The notes: generated from the sequence alone by a model not told the origin. A DNA stretch of 64,000 nt from Aldersonia sp. NBC_00410 (GCF_026342035.1 NZ_JAPENM010000003.1:62001-126000); one strand, 5' to 3'. Positions 51,326 to 60,175 are shown, numbered from the stretch's first letter. Numbers and translations: made by a program.

Positions 51326-52918
51326 TCAGCGCGGCGCTACGTCCCCCAGTCCGTCCGCGCTCAGTTCGATCCACCGCGTCGGGGCCAGATCGCGCAGGAA
51401 CGCCACGTCGTGGCTGACCACGATCATCGCGCCCCGGAACGCCGCGAGGGCCTGGGTGAGGTGCGCGAGGCTGGGCAGGTCGAGATTGTTCGTCGGCTCG
51501 TCGAGCAGCAACAACCGCGGGGCGGGTTCGGCGCCCAGCAGCATCGCCAGCGCCGCCCGCAGCCGCTCACCACCGGAAAGGGTGGACGCCAACGCATCAC
51601 CATCTGCGCCGCGGAACAGGAAGCGGGCCAGGCTCGCTCGGATCTGCTCCGCATCGCGGTGTGGAGCAGCGCGAGAAACGTTGTCCACCAATGTCGAATT
51701 CGGGTCGAAGATGTCGAGCCGCTGCGGCAGCAGTTTCCACGGCACCCGTGGCGGCGTGCCCGCGATGGCCTGCAGCAGCGTCGTCTTGCCGATTCCATTC
51801 GGACCGATCAGCGCGATCCGCTCCGGACCGTGCACCGCGAGCGTCACCTCGGGTCCGCCGGGCAGCAGCGTCCTGGGTTCGAGCTCGACGACGATCTGCC
51901 CCGGATGCACCTGTGTGGCAGGCAGATCGATGCGGATCTCACGGTCGTCGCGCACCTGATCCTGGGCGCTCGATAGTTCCTCCTTGGCGCTCTCCAGCCG
52001 TTCGGTGTGCGTGTTGCGCAGCTTGCCCGCCGATTCCTCGGCCGCCATCTTGCGCAAGCCCATGACGATCTTCGGCTCGCGCTTCTGCTCGCTCATCTTG
52101 CGGCCGTAGCGTTGCCGGCGATCGATTTTGATCCGCGCCTCCACCAGTTCGCGGCTCTGCTTGCGCACATCGCTGCGTGCGTCGCGCACCGCGGCGAGCG
52201 CCGCCTCGTGTTCGGCGGCGACGATTTCCTCGTAGTGGGTGAAATTACCGCCGAACATGCGCACCTCGCCGCGGCGCAATTCGGCGATGTTGCCGCAGCG
52301 ATCGAGCAGTGCGCGGTCGTGGCTGACCACGACGACGGCGCCGCCGAATCGATCGACGGCGTCATAGAGACGTTGCCGCGCAACAAGATCGAGATTGTTG
52401 GTCGGCTCGTCGAGCAGCAGCACATCGGGTTCGGCGAGCAACTGCGCCGAGAGTCCGAGCAGCGTCGTCTCTCCGCCGGACATGGTGGCGACTGTGCGGT
52501 CGAGCCCGTCGGTGCCGTCGACGAGATGGCCGAGACCGAGGCTGCCGAGCAGCGCGACGGCGCGTTCCTCGATGTCCCAGTCGTTTCCGACGAGTTCGAA
52601 GTCCGCGTCGATGCCCGCACCGGACTCGATGCGGTGCAACGCGGTTCGCTTGTCCGCGATGCCGAGTACCACGTCGACCGCGGTGTCGGTGCGAATCGTG
52701 ACGTCCTGCGGCAGGTAGGCAAGCCGGCCCGGCACCGTGACCGAGCCGCGGGCGGGGCGCAGCTCACCGGCGATGAGTCGCAGCAGCGTGGATTTGCCGG
52801 TGCCGTTGAGACCGACGAGACCGGTGTGGCCGCTGGGAAATACGGCATCGAGACCGCCGAAAACCGGGGTGCCGTCGGGCCAGGCGAAGGACAGATCCGA
52901 AAGGATGATGGTGGACAC
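51326..52918 (-). CDS. ABC-F family ATPase
   Basis: 530 residues with two ABC domains and no membrane part. Domain 1 has GLNGTGKSTLLRLI and MSGGETTLLGLSAQLLAEPD-VLLLDEPTNNLD; domain 2 has GPNGIGKTTLL and LSGGERLRAALAMLL-LLLLDEPTNNLD. The linker is charged. ABC-F proteins bind the ribosome and either regulate elongation or protect against antibiotics; which one is not evident. GTG at 52918 with TGGAG upstream. The 176-base leader may hold attenuation signals, but none is compelling. Confidence 0.92.
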   Translation of the reverse strand: MSTIILSDLSFAWPDGTPVFGGLDAVFPSGHTGLVGLNGTGKSTLLRLIAGELRPARGSVTVPGRLAYLPQDVTIRTDTAVDVVLGIADKRTALHRIESGAGIDADFELVGNDWDIEERAVALLGSLGLGHLVDGTDGLDRTVATMSGGETTLLGLSAQLLAEPDVLLLDEPTNNLDLVARQRLYDAVDRFGGAVVVVSHDRALLDRCGNIAELRRGEVRMFGGNFTHYEEIVAAEHEAALAAVRDARSDVRKQSRELVEARIKIDRRQRYGRKMSEQKREPKIVMGLRKMAAEESAGKLRNTHTERLESAKEELSSAQDQVRDDREIRIDLPATQVHPGQIVVELEPRTLLPGGPEVTLAVHGPERIALIGPNGIGKTTLLQAIAGTPPRVPWKLLPQRLDIFDPNSTLVDNVSRAAPHRDAEQIRASLARFLFRGADGDALASTLSGGERLRAALAMLLGAEPAPRLLLLDEPTNNLDLPSLAHLTQALAAFRGAMIVVSHDVAFLRDLAPTRWIELSADGLGDVAPR

Positions 52919-53094
52919 GAATGTGCTCCAGAGGTGCGAACGAGTGCAGCGCGCGGTGTGCGGGCTACGCGAGCGTTACCTCCGAGTGAGCAACTTCCGC
53001 TCCGATCGTCGACGACAAGACACTCCCACGGTATCGGCCCCGGCGCGCCGAGTGCAACGTGTTTCGCCTCGCACCGGCTGGAGCTGGGCACACT

Positions 53095-53664
53095 TCAGAG
53101 CTTGGGGCCCTCGGAGCGCAGATCGTCCACCTTGGACATGGCGGTCCGGAGTTCGTCGAGCCATTCCTGTGCGTGTTCGCCGGCGAGCCGGACCGTCCAG
53201 GCGAGCGCGTCGGAACGCGATCGAGCAACGCCTGCGTCGACGAGGGTGTCGAGCACCTTGCGCTCGGGCTGGCGCAGCCGCGTCATTACCGGCACCGCGA
53301 GATGGGTGAACAGCGTCCGGTTACCGTCCACGGTCACACCCCAGGCGACCTTGCGGGCGTAGCGTGCCTCGGCCTCGTCGGCAATCTGCATCCGTTGGGT
53401 GCGGGTGGTCTCCCGGAACCGCGCGACGCGGCCCTGTGCGGTGGCGGCGGGTTCCGGCTCGGCGGTGTCGGCGTCACCGGGTTTGGCGAGTTCGCCGACC
53501 ACGACGATCTCCTCGCGGTCCACCTCGACGCTCACGGCGCCGGTGAACCACTCCGCCGGGAGCCGGCCGGCGAACCAGTCGGTGGCGTCGCTCGCGTCGG
53601 GCACGTCGGCCTGCTGCCAGCCGCCCGGTCGTCCGAATCCGCGTCCGCGTTGTTGATGCCGCAT
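53095..53664 (-). CDS. conserved hypothetical protein with ribbon-helix-helix-like C-terminus
   Basis: 189 residues from the ATG at 53664, with GAGGAGG 6 bases upstream. Residues 1-60 are Gly/Gln/Arg-rich and polar; residues 55-110 hold a strand-rich segment (WFTGAVSVEVDREEIVVVGE). The C-terminal part, RTLFTHLAVPVMTRLRQPER and KVLDTLVDAGVARSRSDALA, resembles a strand followed by two helices, as in ribbon-helix-helix or antitoxin-like DNA-binding domains. Not recognised as a named family. A palindrome TGTAA-N6-TTACA lies 20-35 bases upstream, so autoregulation is possible. Confidence 0.75.
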   Translation of the reverse strand: MRHQQRGRGFGRPGGWQQADVPDASDATDWFAGRLPAEWFTGAVSVEVDREEIVVVGELAKPGDADTAEPEPAATAQGRVARFRETTRTQRMQIADEAEARYARKVAWGVTVDGNRTLFTHLAVPVMTRLRQPERKVLDTLVDAGVARSRSDALAWTVRLAGEHAQEWLDELRTAMSKVDDLRSEGPKL

Positions 53665-53683
53665 GGCGGCCTCCTCGTGTCGA

Positions 53684-53707
53684 TGTAACGGTGATTACAA
53701 CATTACA
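53684..53707. promoter_or_regulatory. TGTAA-N6-TTACA operator with extra half-site
   Basis: TGTAA (53684-53688) and TTACA (53695-53699) form a perfect inverted repeat, followed by another TTACA at 53703-53707 (8-base period). The site lies between the divergent DNA-binding-like gene (start 53664) and the PBP gene (start 53772). On the minus strand TAATGT and TACATC resemble -10 elements. Confidence 0.5.
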
Positions 53708-53771
53708 CCTCGACGGAAGGGGTGGGTGGCGCCGTGAGTGTCCGTGCGGCGCGGCCGGTGATCGTTCATGC

Positions 53772-55553
53772 ATGATCGAGTGGATGCCCAACGCCAGTCG
53801 TGTCCTCGCCCTGCCCGTGACCCTCTCCGTCGTTGCCGTCCTCACTTCCGCATGCGGCCTGTTCGGCCCGGACCAGCCCGACACCGTCGCCCAGCAGTAC
53901 GTCGACGCGGTGAACAGCGACGACGTCTCGGCTGCCGCCGCGCTGACCGACAACCCGCCCGCGGCGTCGGCCGCGCTGCAGCAAATGTTCGATTCGCTCG
54001 GCACCGACGGCACGTTCACCGTCGCCGAATCGTCCCGGGACGGCAGCGACGGTGAATTCGCGCTCGACGCACAGTGGAACCTCGCCGGCGGGAAGCAATG
54101 GAGCTACCGCACCGACGGCAAGGCGTCGCAGCCCGATCAGGACTGGCTCATCCACTGGGACCCGGCCCTGATCGCCCCCGGGCTGACCGCACAGGAAACG
54201 CTGCAGTTCACACCCGTCTACCCGGCACCGGCCCAGGTGTTCGACCGCAACGGCGGTGCGTTGATGACCCAGCAGGTGGTCACGCTCGTGCAGGTCGATC
54301 CGAGTGCGGACACCACCGCGGTCGCCGCGGCGCTCGCCCCCGTCGGGGTGACGGCCGAGTCGTTGCAGGGGGAACTGGCCGGCGCGCAGGGCAAGCCGGT
54401 CACCGCGATCACGCTGCGCGAGGCCGACCTCACCCCGCTCGAACCGTCGCTCACCGCGCTGCCCGGCGTGACACTGGCCAAACAGACCCGCCTGCTCACT
54501 GTGGACAAGACGCTGTCCGCGCCGACGCTGAACGGCGTCGCGGACAGCTGGCAGGAGGCCAACGCCGCCGCCGCGGGGTGGACCGTGCAGGCAGTGAGCG
54601 AAGACGGGTCGGTCCGCAAGCTCGTCGGACCCGAGCCGCAGCGCACCGACGACATCAACACCACCCTCGACCCGACCCTGCAGCGGTCGGCCGAGGCGGC
54701 GCTGGCTCCGATCGCCCAACCCGCCGCGATCGTCGCGCTGCAGCCATCGACCGGCAACGTGCTCGCGATCGCCCAGAACGACTCGGCCGATCGGCAGGGT
54801 CCGATCGCGTTGACCGGCCTCTACCCACCGGGGTCGACCTTCAAGACGGTCACCGCCGCCGCGGCGCTGGAGAACGGAACTGTCAACCCGGACACCGTCC
54901 TGCCGTGCCCGGGGACCGCGAATATCGAGGGACGCCAGATCCCCAACGACGAGAGCTTCGACCTCGGCGCGGTGCCGTTCCACACGGCGTTCGCGCGGTC
55001 CTGCAACACCACGCTCGCCCGGCTCGCGGTCGGCCTCGATCCGGACGCACTCACCAACACCGCCGCCCAGCTCGGTCTCGGCATCGACTACGTGACGCCG
55101 GGACTCACCACCGTCACCGGGGCGGTGCCGCGCGCCGACACTCCCGCGGCCCGGGTGGAGGCCGGCATCGGGCAGGGCCAGGTGACGGCGTCGCCGTTCG
55201 GGATGGCGCTGGTGGCGGCGTCCATCGCGCACGGGTCGGCGCCCGCTCCGACGATGATCGCCGGCGCACCCGGGGTCGCGGACCGGACCCCGCCGACCCT
55301 GCCGGCCGGTGTCGCGGATCAGCTGAGAACCATGATGCGGGAGACGGTTTCGGCCGGTACCGCCACCGTCCTCAACGACGTGCCCGGACTGATCGGCAAG
55401 ACCGGCACCGCGGAGTTCGGCGACAACACGCACGCGCACGGCTGGTTCGTCGGGATCCAGGACGACCTGGCGTTCGCGGTGTTCGTCTCGGACGCCGGAT
55501 CCTCGGCACCCGCGCTCGCCGCGGCCGGGAGCTTCCTCCGCGCGCCCCGGTAA
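53772..55553 (+). CDS. penicillin-binding transpeptidase lipoprotein (class B, NTF2-like N-domain)
   Basis: 593 residues. A short signal ends TSAC (Cys28), a lipobox-like site. Next comes a MecA-type NTF2-like domain (about 30-140), a dimerisation linker, and the transpeptidase domain with all three motifs: S355-TF-K358 in PPGSTFKTVTA, S410-C-N412 in ARSCNTTLARL, and K543-T-G545 in IGKTGTAEF. The closest known relative I recall is Rv2864c (PBP-lipo) of M. tuberculosis, a beta-lactam target that cross-links peptidoglycan. It is followed by a degenerate paralogue. ATG at 53784 is an alternative start. Confidence 0.92.
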   Translation: MIEWMPNASRVLALPVTLSVVAVLTSACGLFGPDQPDTVAQQYVDAVNSDDVSAAAALTDNPPAASAALQQMFDSLGTDGTFTVAESSRDGSDGEFALDAQWNLAGGKQWSYRTDGKASQPDQDWLIHWDPALIAPGLTAQETLQFTPVYPAPAQVFDRNGGALMTQQVVTLVQVDPSADTTAVAAALAPVGVTAESLQGELAGAQGKPVTAITLREADLTPLEPSLTALPGVTLAKQTRLLTVDKTLSAPTLNGVADSWQEANAAAAGWTVQAVSEDGSVRKLVGPEPQRTDDINTTLDPTLQRSAEAALAPIAQPAAIVALQPSTGNVLAIAQNDSADRQGPIALTGLYPPGSTFKTVTAAAALENGTVNPDTVLPCPGTANIEGRQIPNDESFDLGAVPFHTAFARSCNTTLARLAVGLDPDALTNTAAQLGLGIDYVTPGLTTVTGAVPRADTPAARVEAGIGQGQVTASPFGMALVAASIAHGSAPAPTMIAGAPGVADRTPPTLPAGVADQLRTMMRETVSAGTATVLNDVPGLIGKTGTAEFGDNTHAHGWFVGIQDDLAFAVFVSDAGSSAPALAAAGSFLRAPR

Positions 55554-55753
55554 CCACGGCGCACGGCTGCCGAGCAGGGCACAGCAGTGTGTCGTACAGA
55601 TAAAGCCGCCGCGACCGGATCCGCGTACCATCCCGGTGAAATGCCGTACCCGCCACTCGCGCATTGGATATCGGGGCAACCGTGGCGATATCGTAACTGC
55701 ATCGTAGGATCGGCGTGCTTGTCGTAACCGCGACAAAGATGGAGATTGTCGGC

Positions 55754-57430
55754 ATGGGTTACCAGGGGTCCCGCTGCCGTCGCTTGCGTTCCATCGGAGT
55801 CGTCGGCGCTGTTGCCGCGTTGAGCGTCACGCTTGCGTCGTGTGCCACGCAGGAGAGCGAGCCGGAATCGCTCGTCGACAAGTTCGCCTCCGCGCTCGAT
55901 GACGGGGACGCACAAGCCGCGGGTGGGATGACGTCCTATCCGAACGCCGCGAGCCACACGCTCGGTCAGGTTTTCGACGGGATGCACGCCGAGTCCGTCG
56001 ATTACAAGGTCACCCAATACATTCCGCTCGACTCGGAGTCCGGCTTCTTCACGATGGCGGTGAATTGGCACTTCGGCGAGGGCAAGGAGTGGAACTACAG
56101 CACGCAGGGCAGCGTGCACAAGCTGGCGGTGGGCTGGCGGGTGTCCTGGGATCCGGCCGCGGTGATGCCCGGGCTCGGCGGCGATCGTGCCGCCAATCTG
56201 GTGCGCACCGACGCGCCGCCGCCGGTGGTGCGCGACATCGGTGGCGGACCACTGATGACGGAGCAGACCATCAACGCGGTCAAGCTCGATCCGGCCCGCA
56301 TGCCCGACCCGGTCGCCTCGACCAATGCGTTGGCCAAGGCCATCGAGCCGGTCGCGCCGCTGATCACCGGCCAGAGCCTGTTGGCAGACCTCGCCGCCGA
56401 GCAGGGCAAGTCGATCACCGCGGTCAACCTGCGCGACGCCGACTTCGAGATCCTCGAGCCGGATATGGCGCCGATTCCCGGTGTGGTGCTGGAGAAGCAG
56501 CCGAGGCTGATCACGGTCGACCGCAGGGTCGTCTCACCGATGCTCGATCCGCTGCGCAACGTCTGGCAGGCGAACCGGGACGCAACCGCCGGGTGGGCCG
56601 TGCAGGTCTCGCAGTCGGACGGTGCGCCGCCCGCGCAAATGGCCGGTTACCAGGGGCCACCGGGGCCGGACATCACCTCCACCCTCGACACCCGGCTGCA
56701 GCTCGCTGCCGAGGACGCGGCGGTCAGCGTCGGCACGCCGGCGGCGATTGTGGCGATCCAGCCGTCGAGCGGAGCGGTCGTCGCGGTCGCGCAGAACAGC
56801 CAGGCCACCGACATCGGCCCGATCGCGTTCACCGGGCTGTTTCCGGCCGGGGAGAACCTCGAGCTGGTGCGCAATGCCGCCGCCGTAATGAAGGGCGTGG
56901 CACCAGAGGATGTTTCTGCCGAAGACCTGGCCGCGGCGGCGGCCACCCTCGGCCTCGGCGTCGATTTCAGCATTCCCGGGCTGGAGGAGACCACCGGCCG
57001 GCTGCCGCACGCCGGCCAGGGCATGGAGCAGGTGCGCCGGGACGCGAACAAGGTAGACGAGGCGCAGGTCAGCCCGTTCGGCATGGCGCTCGTTGCCGCG
57101 TCGGTCGCGCGCGGGTCGACGCCGGTGCCGATGATCGCGATGGGTCAGCCGGCCACGACGCAGGCGCAACTCGGGCCGATCCGCCCGGATGTCACCGAAC
57201 GGCTGCGCACAATGCTGCGCGGCGGCGTGGCGAGCCCGGATTTCACCGCCCTACGCGGCTACGCCGATGTCGTCGGTTTCCCCGCTGCCAGCGGTAACGA
57301 CCGGTGGGTCGTCGGGCAGCGCGGTGACATGGCGTTCGCGGTGTACGTCCAGGACGCCGACGGCTCCGACATGGCGGTGAAGATGGCCGCACGGATGCTG
57401 CGCGCCTACGACCACCCGTCCGCCCAGTAG
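55754..57430 (+). CDS. pseudo-PBP lipoprotein: paralogue of the preceding transpeptidase lacking all catalytic motifs
   Basis: 558 residues from the ATG at 55754, with GGAG 9 bases upstream. The lipobox TLASC has Cys at about 30. The NTF2-like N-domain and dimerisation parts are preserved (VNWHFGEGKEWNYSTQGSVH; EILEPDMAPIPGVVLEKQPR). In the transpeptidase domain, PPGSTFK of the neighbour is replaced by FPAGENLE (E367 and E370 at the Ser and Lys positions), the SxN segment is deleted (a deletion of about 46 residues), and KTG is GFPAASG (F509-P-A). It cannot acylate a substrate or penicillin. The frame is intact, so it is a structural relative, not a broken gene. Confidence 0.9.
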   Translation: MGYQGSRCRRLRSIGVVGAVAALSVTLASCATQESEPESLVDKFASALDDGDAQAAGGMTSYPNAASHTLGQVFDGMHAESVDYKVTQYIPLDSESGFFTMAVNWHFGEGKEWNYSTQGSVHKLAVGWRVSWDPAAVMPGLGGDRAANLVRTDAPPPVVRDIGGGPLMTEQTINAVKLDPARMPDPVASTNALAKAIEPVAPLITGQSLLADLAAEQGKSITAVNLRDADFEILEPDMAPIPGVVLEKQPRLITVDRRVVSPMLDPLRNVWQANRDATAGWAVQVSQSDGAPPAQMAGYQGPPGPDITSTLDTRLQLAAEDAAVSVGTPAAIVAIQPSSGAVVAVAQNSQATDIGPIAFTGLFPAGENLELVRNAAAVMKGVAPEDVSAEDLAAAAATLGLGVDFSIPGLEETTGRLPHAGQGMEQVRRDANKVDEAQVSPFGMALVAASVARGSTPVPMIAMGQPATTQAQLGPIRPDVTERLRTMLRGGVASPDFTALRGYADVVGFPAASGNDRWVVGQRGDMAFAVYVQDADGSDMAVKMAARMLRAYDHPSAQ

Positions 57431-57443
57431 CCTGCCCTCGCGG

Positions 57444-57550
57444 GCTAGCGCCCAATGAGCGCTCCGCAGGCTCCGCGCTAGTGCTCGATGAGCGCTCCGC
57501 AGGCTCCGCGCTAGTGCTCGATGAGCGCTCCGCAGGCTCCGCGCTAGTGC
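57444..57550. repeat. 33-bp tandem repeat with hairpins between converging genes
   Basis: Three 33-base units (57444-57476, with five or so changes; 57477-57509; 57510-57542) and the first 8 bases of a fourth. The unit is GCTAGTGCTCGATGAGCGCT plus CCGCAGGCTCCGC. Each holds AGCGC-N12-GCGCT, able to form a hairpin, and the stop codon of the POT gene lies in the partial fourth unit, so the array extends from its 3' end. It may serve as terminator or be a short repeat family. Confidence 0.95.
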
Positions 57551-59025
57551 ACGCCGGCCATCATCCGTTTGATCCACGGAGTCATCGCCACGATCACCAC
57601 CGAAACGGCGATCGAGGCGAGCCCGACCCAGAGGAAGTACGGCACCTCGTTTTCGGGGTTGTAGTGGCCGGCCAGCGACCCCGCCATCGAACTGCCCAGC
57701 GCCACCGAGAGGAAGAACAGCGCCACCATCTGGGTGTGGAATTTCTCCGGCGCCAGCTTGGTGGCCAGCGACAGCCCGACCGGGGACAGGAACAACTCGG
57801 CGAAGGTGAACAACAACAGGATGCCCGCGAGCGCGAGGAGCGAGGTGCTGTTCGGGCCGCCACCGGCGAACGGGATGAAGGCCAGAAACGCCAGGCCCAT
57901 GATGAAGGTGCCGCACGCGAACTTGATCGGCGAACTGGGTTGGCGCGGGCCGAGTTCCTGCCAGATCCAGGCGAAGACGCCGGCGAAGATGATGATGAAC
58001 ACCGGGTTGATCGACTGCACCCACGAGGCGGGGAATTCCCAACCGAACAGGTTGCGATCGAGTCGCTTGTCGGAGTACTCGGCGACGGTGGTGAACTGCT
58101 GCTGGAACAGCGACCAGAACGCCGCGCTCGCGATGAACATCGGGATGAACGCAACCACCCGGCTGCGCTCGACCGAGGTGATGTTGCGACTGCTCAAGAT
58201 GAGCAGGAAGTAGAGGATGGCCGCGGCGACGGTGACACCGACCACGACGTCGGACAGGTTGCCCGCGGTCAGGACGTCGAACAGGGCGAGTGCCGCTACG
58301 ACGACGATCGCAAGCACGCCGATGACAACCCACCGCACCCGCTGGTTCGCCGGCAGCGGATTGGGCGGCACCTTGCCGACATCGCGGAGTTGACTGCGGA
58401 AAATCGTGTACTGCGTGAGTCCGATTGCCATGCCGATCGCGGCGAGTGCGAACCCCGCATGGAAGCCGATCTTGTCCTGCGCGAGGCCGGTGAGCAGCGG
58501 CCCGACGAAGGCGCCGATGTTGATGCCCATATAGAACAGCGAGAAGCCGGCATCGCGGCGCTCGTCGTCGGCGTCGTAGAGCTCGCCGACCATCGACGTC
58601 GCATTCGCCTTCAGCCCGCCGCTACCGAACGCGACCATCACCAGCCCGATGCCGACGCCGAGCATGCCGGGGAAGACCGCGAGCGCGATATGGCCGAACA
58701 TGATGACCACCGCGCTGTAGAACAGCGTGCGTTCCGAGCCGATCAGCCGGTCGGCGATCCAGGCCCCCAGGATCGTGGAGAGGTAGACGGTGCCGCCGTA
58801 CGCGCCGACGATGCTGGTGGCGTCCGCCTTGTCGATCCCGAGCCCGCCCTCGGCGGCGGAATAGTAGAGGTAGTAGATGAGGATGCCCTGCATCCCGTAG
58901 AACGAGAAGCGCTCCCACATCTCGACGCCGAACAGATTGGCCAGGGGGAGCGGCTGTCCGAAAAACCGGGTGTCGCGTCCGGCGTTCCTGGTGTCCATGT
59001 CCGCGAGCGGGGGCAGCTCGGTCAT
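57544..59025 (-). CDS. POT/PTR family peptide transporter
   Basis: 493 residues with about 14 helices. The proton-coupling signature ExxERF-x-Y is EMWERFSFYGMQGILIYYLY in TM1, and the FYINIG-like segment is SLFYMGINIGAFVG. Dipeptide and tripeptide uptake by proton symport is expected. ATG at 59025. It converges with the pseudo-PBP gene over the 33-base repeat array. Confidence 0.93.
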   Translation of the reverse strand: MTELPPLADMDTRNAGRDTRFFGQPLPLANLFGVEMWERFSFYGMQGILIYYLYYSAAEGGLGIDKADATSIVGAYGGTVYLSTILGAWIADRLIGSERTLFYSAVVIMFGHIALAVFPGMLGVGIGLVMVAFGSGGLKANATSMVGELYDADDERRDAGFSLFYMGINIGAFVGPLLTGLAQDKIGFHAGFALAAIGMAIGLTQYTIFRSQLRDVGKVPPNPLPANQRVRWVVIGVLAIVVVAALALFDVLTAGNLSDVVVGVTVAAAILYFLLILSSRNITSVERSRVVAFIPMFIASAAFWSLFQQQFTTVAEYSDKRLDRNLFGWEFPASWVQSINPVFIIIFAGVFAWIWQELGPRQPSSPIKFACGTFIMGLAFLAFIPFAGGGPNSTSLLALAGILLLFTFAELFLSPVGLSLATKLAPEKFHTQMVALFFLSVALGSSMAGSLAGHYNPENEVPYFLWVGLASIAVSVVIVAMTPWIKRMMAGVH

Positions 59026-59052
59026 GGTGTCAACTCTGCCACCGGCGACTGG

Positions 59053-59436
59053 TCAGCGTCGGGTTGTTCGACCGACTTTGCGGTTCCGCAACACGAGGGC
59101 GGCGATGGCGCGCCAGCCGAGCAGGAACACCGCGAGCACGATCGTGGCGACGACGATGAAGCTGAAGGCGGTGCCCTGACCGCCGATCACCCGCAGCAGC
59201 ATTCCGCCGATCACGGTGGCGAGCCAGACCGTGACACCGAACGGGTAGACGGACAGCGGTGCGCTGCGGAACCGGGTGGCAATGAGCCAGCCGATGGCGA
59301 GTCCGCCGAGAAACGGCCACGCAGTACTGGCCAGCCCGGCAATCGCGTTGGCTTCGTCGTGGCTGCGCCGGCCGATCGCGCAGAACACCACGACCAGCAC
59401 GATGTCGAGGACAGCTGCGATGCGGAAGTTCTTCAC
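59053..59436 (-). CDS. DUF3054 membrane protein
   Basis: 127 residues from the GTG at 59436. Four predicted helices (FRIAAVLDIVLVVVFCAIGR; PFLGGLAIGWLIATRF; SVYPFGVTVWLATVIGGMLL; AFSFIVVATIVLAVFLLGW) and the conserved IGRRSH and W-x-GxxxR-x-xxxGxG-like residues fit DUF3054. Function unknown. TACAGT stands 8 bases before the start, so a leaderless transcript is possible. Twenty-seven bases upstream of the POT start on the same strand; the two may be co-transcribed. Confidence 0.85.
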   Translation of the reverse strand: MKNFRIAAVLDIVLVVVFCAIGRRSHDEANAIAGLASTAWPFLGGLAIGWLIATRFRSAPLSVYPFGVTVWLATVIGGMLLRVIGGQGTAFSFIVVATIVLAVFLLGWRAIAALVLRNRKVGRTTRR

Positions 59437-59488
59437 GCGGCCCGACTGTAGCCGCAGGTCGCGGACCGGGGTTCGCCGGATAGTAAAC

Positions 59489-59532
59489 GGCACCCGCGCA
59501 GGTTTGGTTGTGCCAAACGGTGCGCGGGTGCC
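59489..59532 (-). terminator. long hairpin terminator after the YceI gene
   Basis: A 12-bp stem GGCACCCGCGCA (59489-59500) with TGCGCGGGTGCC (59521-59532), and an inner TTTGG/CCAAA stem. It lies 60-100 bases beyond the YceI stop; on that strand it is followed by a T/A-rich stretch. Confidence 0.8.
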
Positions 59533-59590
59533 GAGCAAGGGAGCGGCGACAACGGGTGGGAGTCGCACGAACCCAGGTTGGGGGGCGAAA

Positions 59591-60142
59591 TTAGACCTGC
59601 TGGGCGACCTCGACCTCGAGGACCAGGGTGATCTTGTCGCCGACCACGGTGCCGCCACCCTCGAGCGGCATGTCCAGGCTGAGCCCGAAGTCCTTGCGGT
59701 TGATGACGGTCTTGGCTTCGAAGCCGGCGACCGGGCCGTGGCCCATGCCCGGGTTGGTGCCGATGTACTCGACCTCGAGCTCGACCGGACGGGTGTTGCC
59801 GCGCAGGGTGAACTCGCCGTCGACGATGAAGTCACCGTTCACGACGCGGAATCCGGTGGACTTGAAGGTGGCCTTCGGGAACTCCTCGGCGTGGAAGAAG
59901 TCCGCAGCCTTGAGGTGCGCGTCGCGCTGGGCGTTGTCGGTGGTGATGGAGGCGACGTCGATCTCGGCCTCTGCGGTGGCGCTGCCGTCCTCGGCGATCA
60001 CGATCTTGCCGCCGAACTCGGTGAAGCGGCCCCGGACCTTGCTCACCATCAGGTGGCGCACGGAGAAACCGACGGACGAGTGGCTCGCATCGATCGTCCA
60101 GGTACCTGCGGCGAGGGCGGGAATGGTTGCGGTGCTGGTCAT
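59591..60142 (-). CDS. YceI family lipid-binding protein
   Basis: 183 residues from the ATG at 60142, with GGAGG 5 bases upstream; the longer in-frame reading lacks a site. It has the lipocalin-like YceI pattern GTWTIDASHSSVGFSVRHLM, SKVRGRFTEFGGKI, FFHAEEFPKATFKST and INRKDFGLSLDMPLEGGG. Such proteins bind isoprenoid-type lipids. Unlike Gram-negative YceI it has no signal peptide. The TAGTTGAACT motif lies 24 bases upstream, as in the pirin gene. Confidence 0.92.
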   Translation of the reverse strand: MTSTATIPALAAGTWTIDASHSSVGFSVRHLMVSKVRGRFTEFGGKIVIAEDGSATAEAEIDVASITTDNAQRDAHLKAADFFHAEEFPKATFKSTGFRVVNGDFIVDGEFTLRGNTRPVELEVEYIGTNPGMGHGPVAGFEAKTVINRKDFGLSLDMPLEGGGTVVGDKITLVLEVEVAQQV

Positions 60143-60165
60143 GAAGGCCTCCGGGTCTAGTTTTA

Positions 60166-60175
60166 AGTTCAACTA
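60166..60175 (-). promoter_or_regulatory. TAGTTGAACT motif upstream of YceI
   Basis: Coding-strand TAGTTGAACT, identical to the site before the pirin gene, centred about 28 bases before the ATG at 60142. Here it sits inside a larger imperfect palindrome, TTAAGT-TCAACT-ACTCAA (60163-60180). Confidence 0.5.

Noticed and set aside
53766-55736. 656-aa minus-strand frame opposite the PBP lipoprotein
   Set aside because: Antisense to a gene with complete SxxK, SxN and KTG motifs; no features of its own.
57481-59451. 656-aa plus-strand frame starting in the 33-bp repeats
   Set aside because: Antisense to the POT transporter, strongly charged, and begins within repeats.
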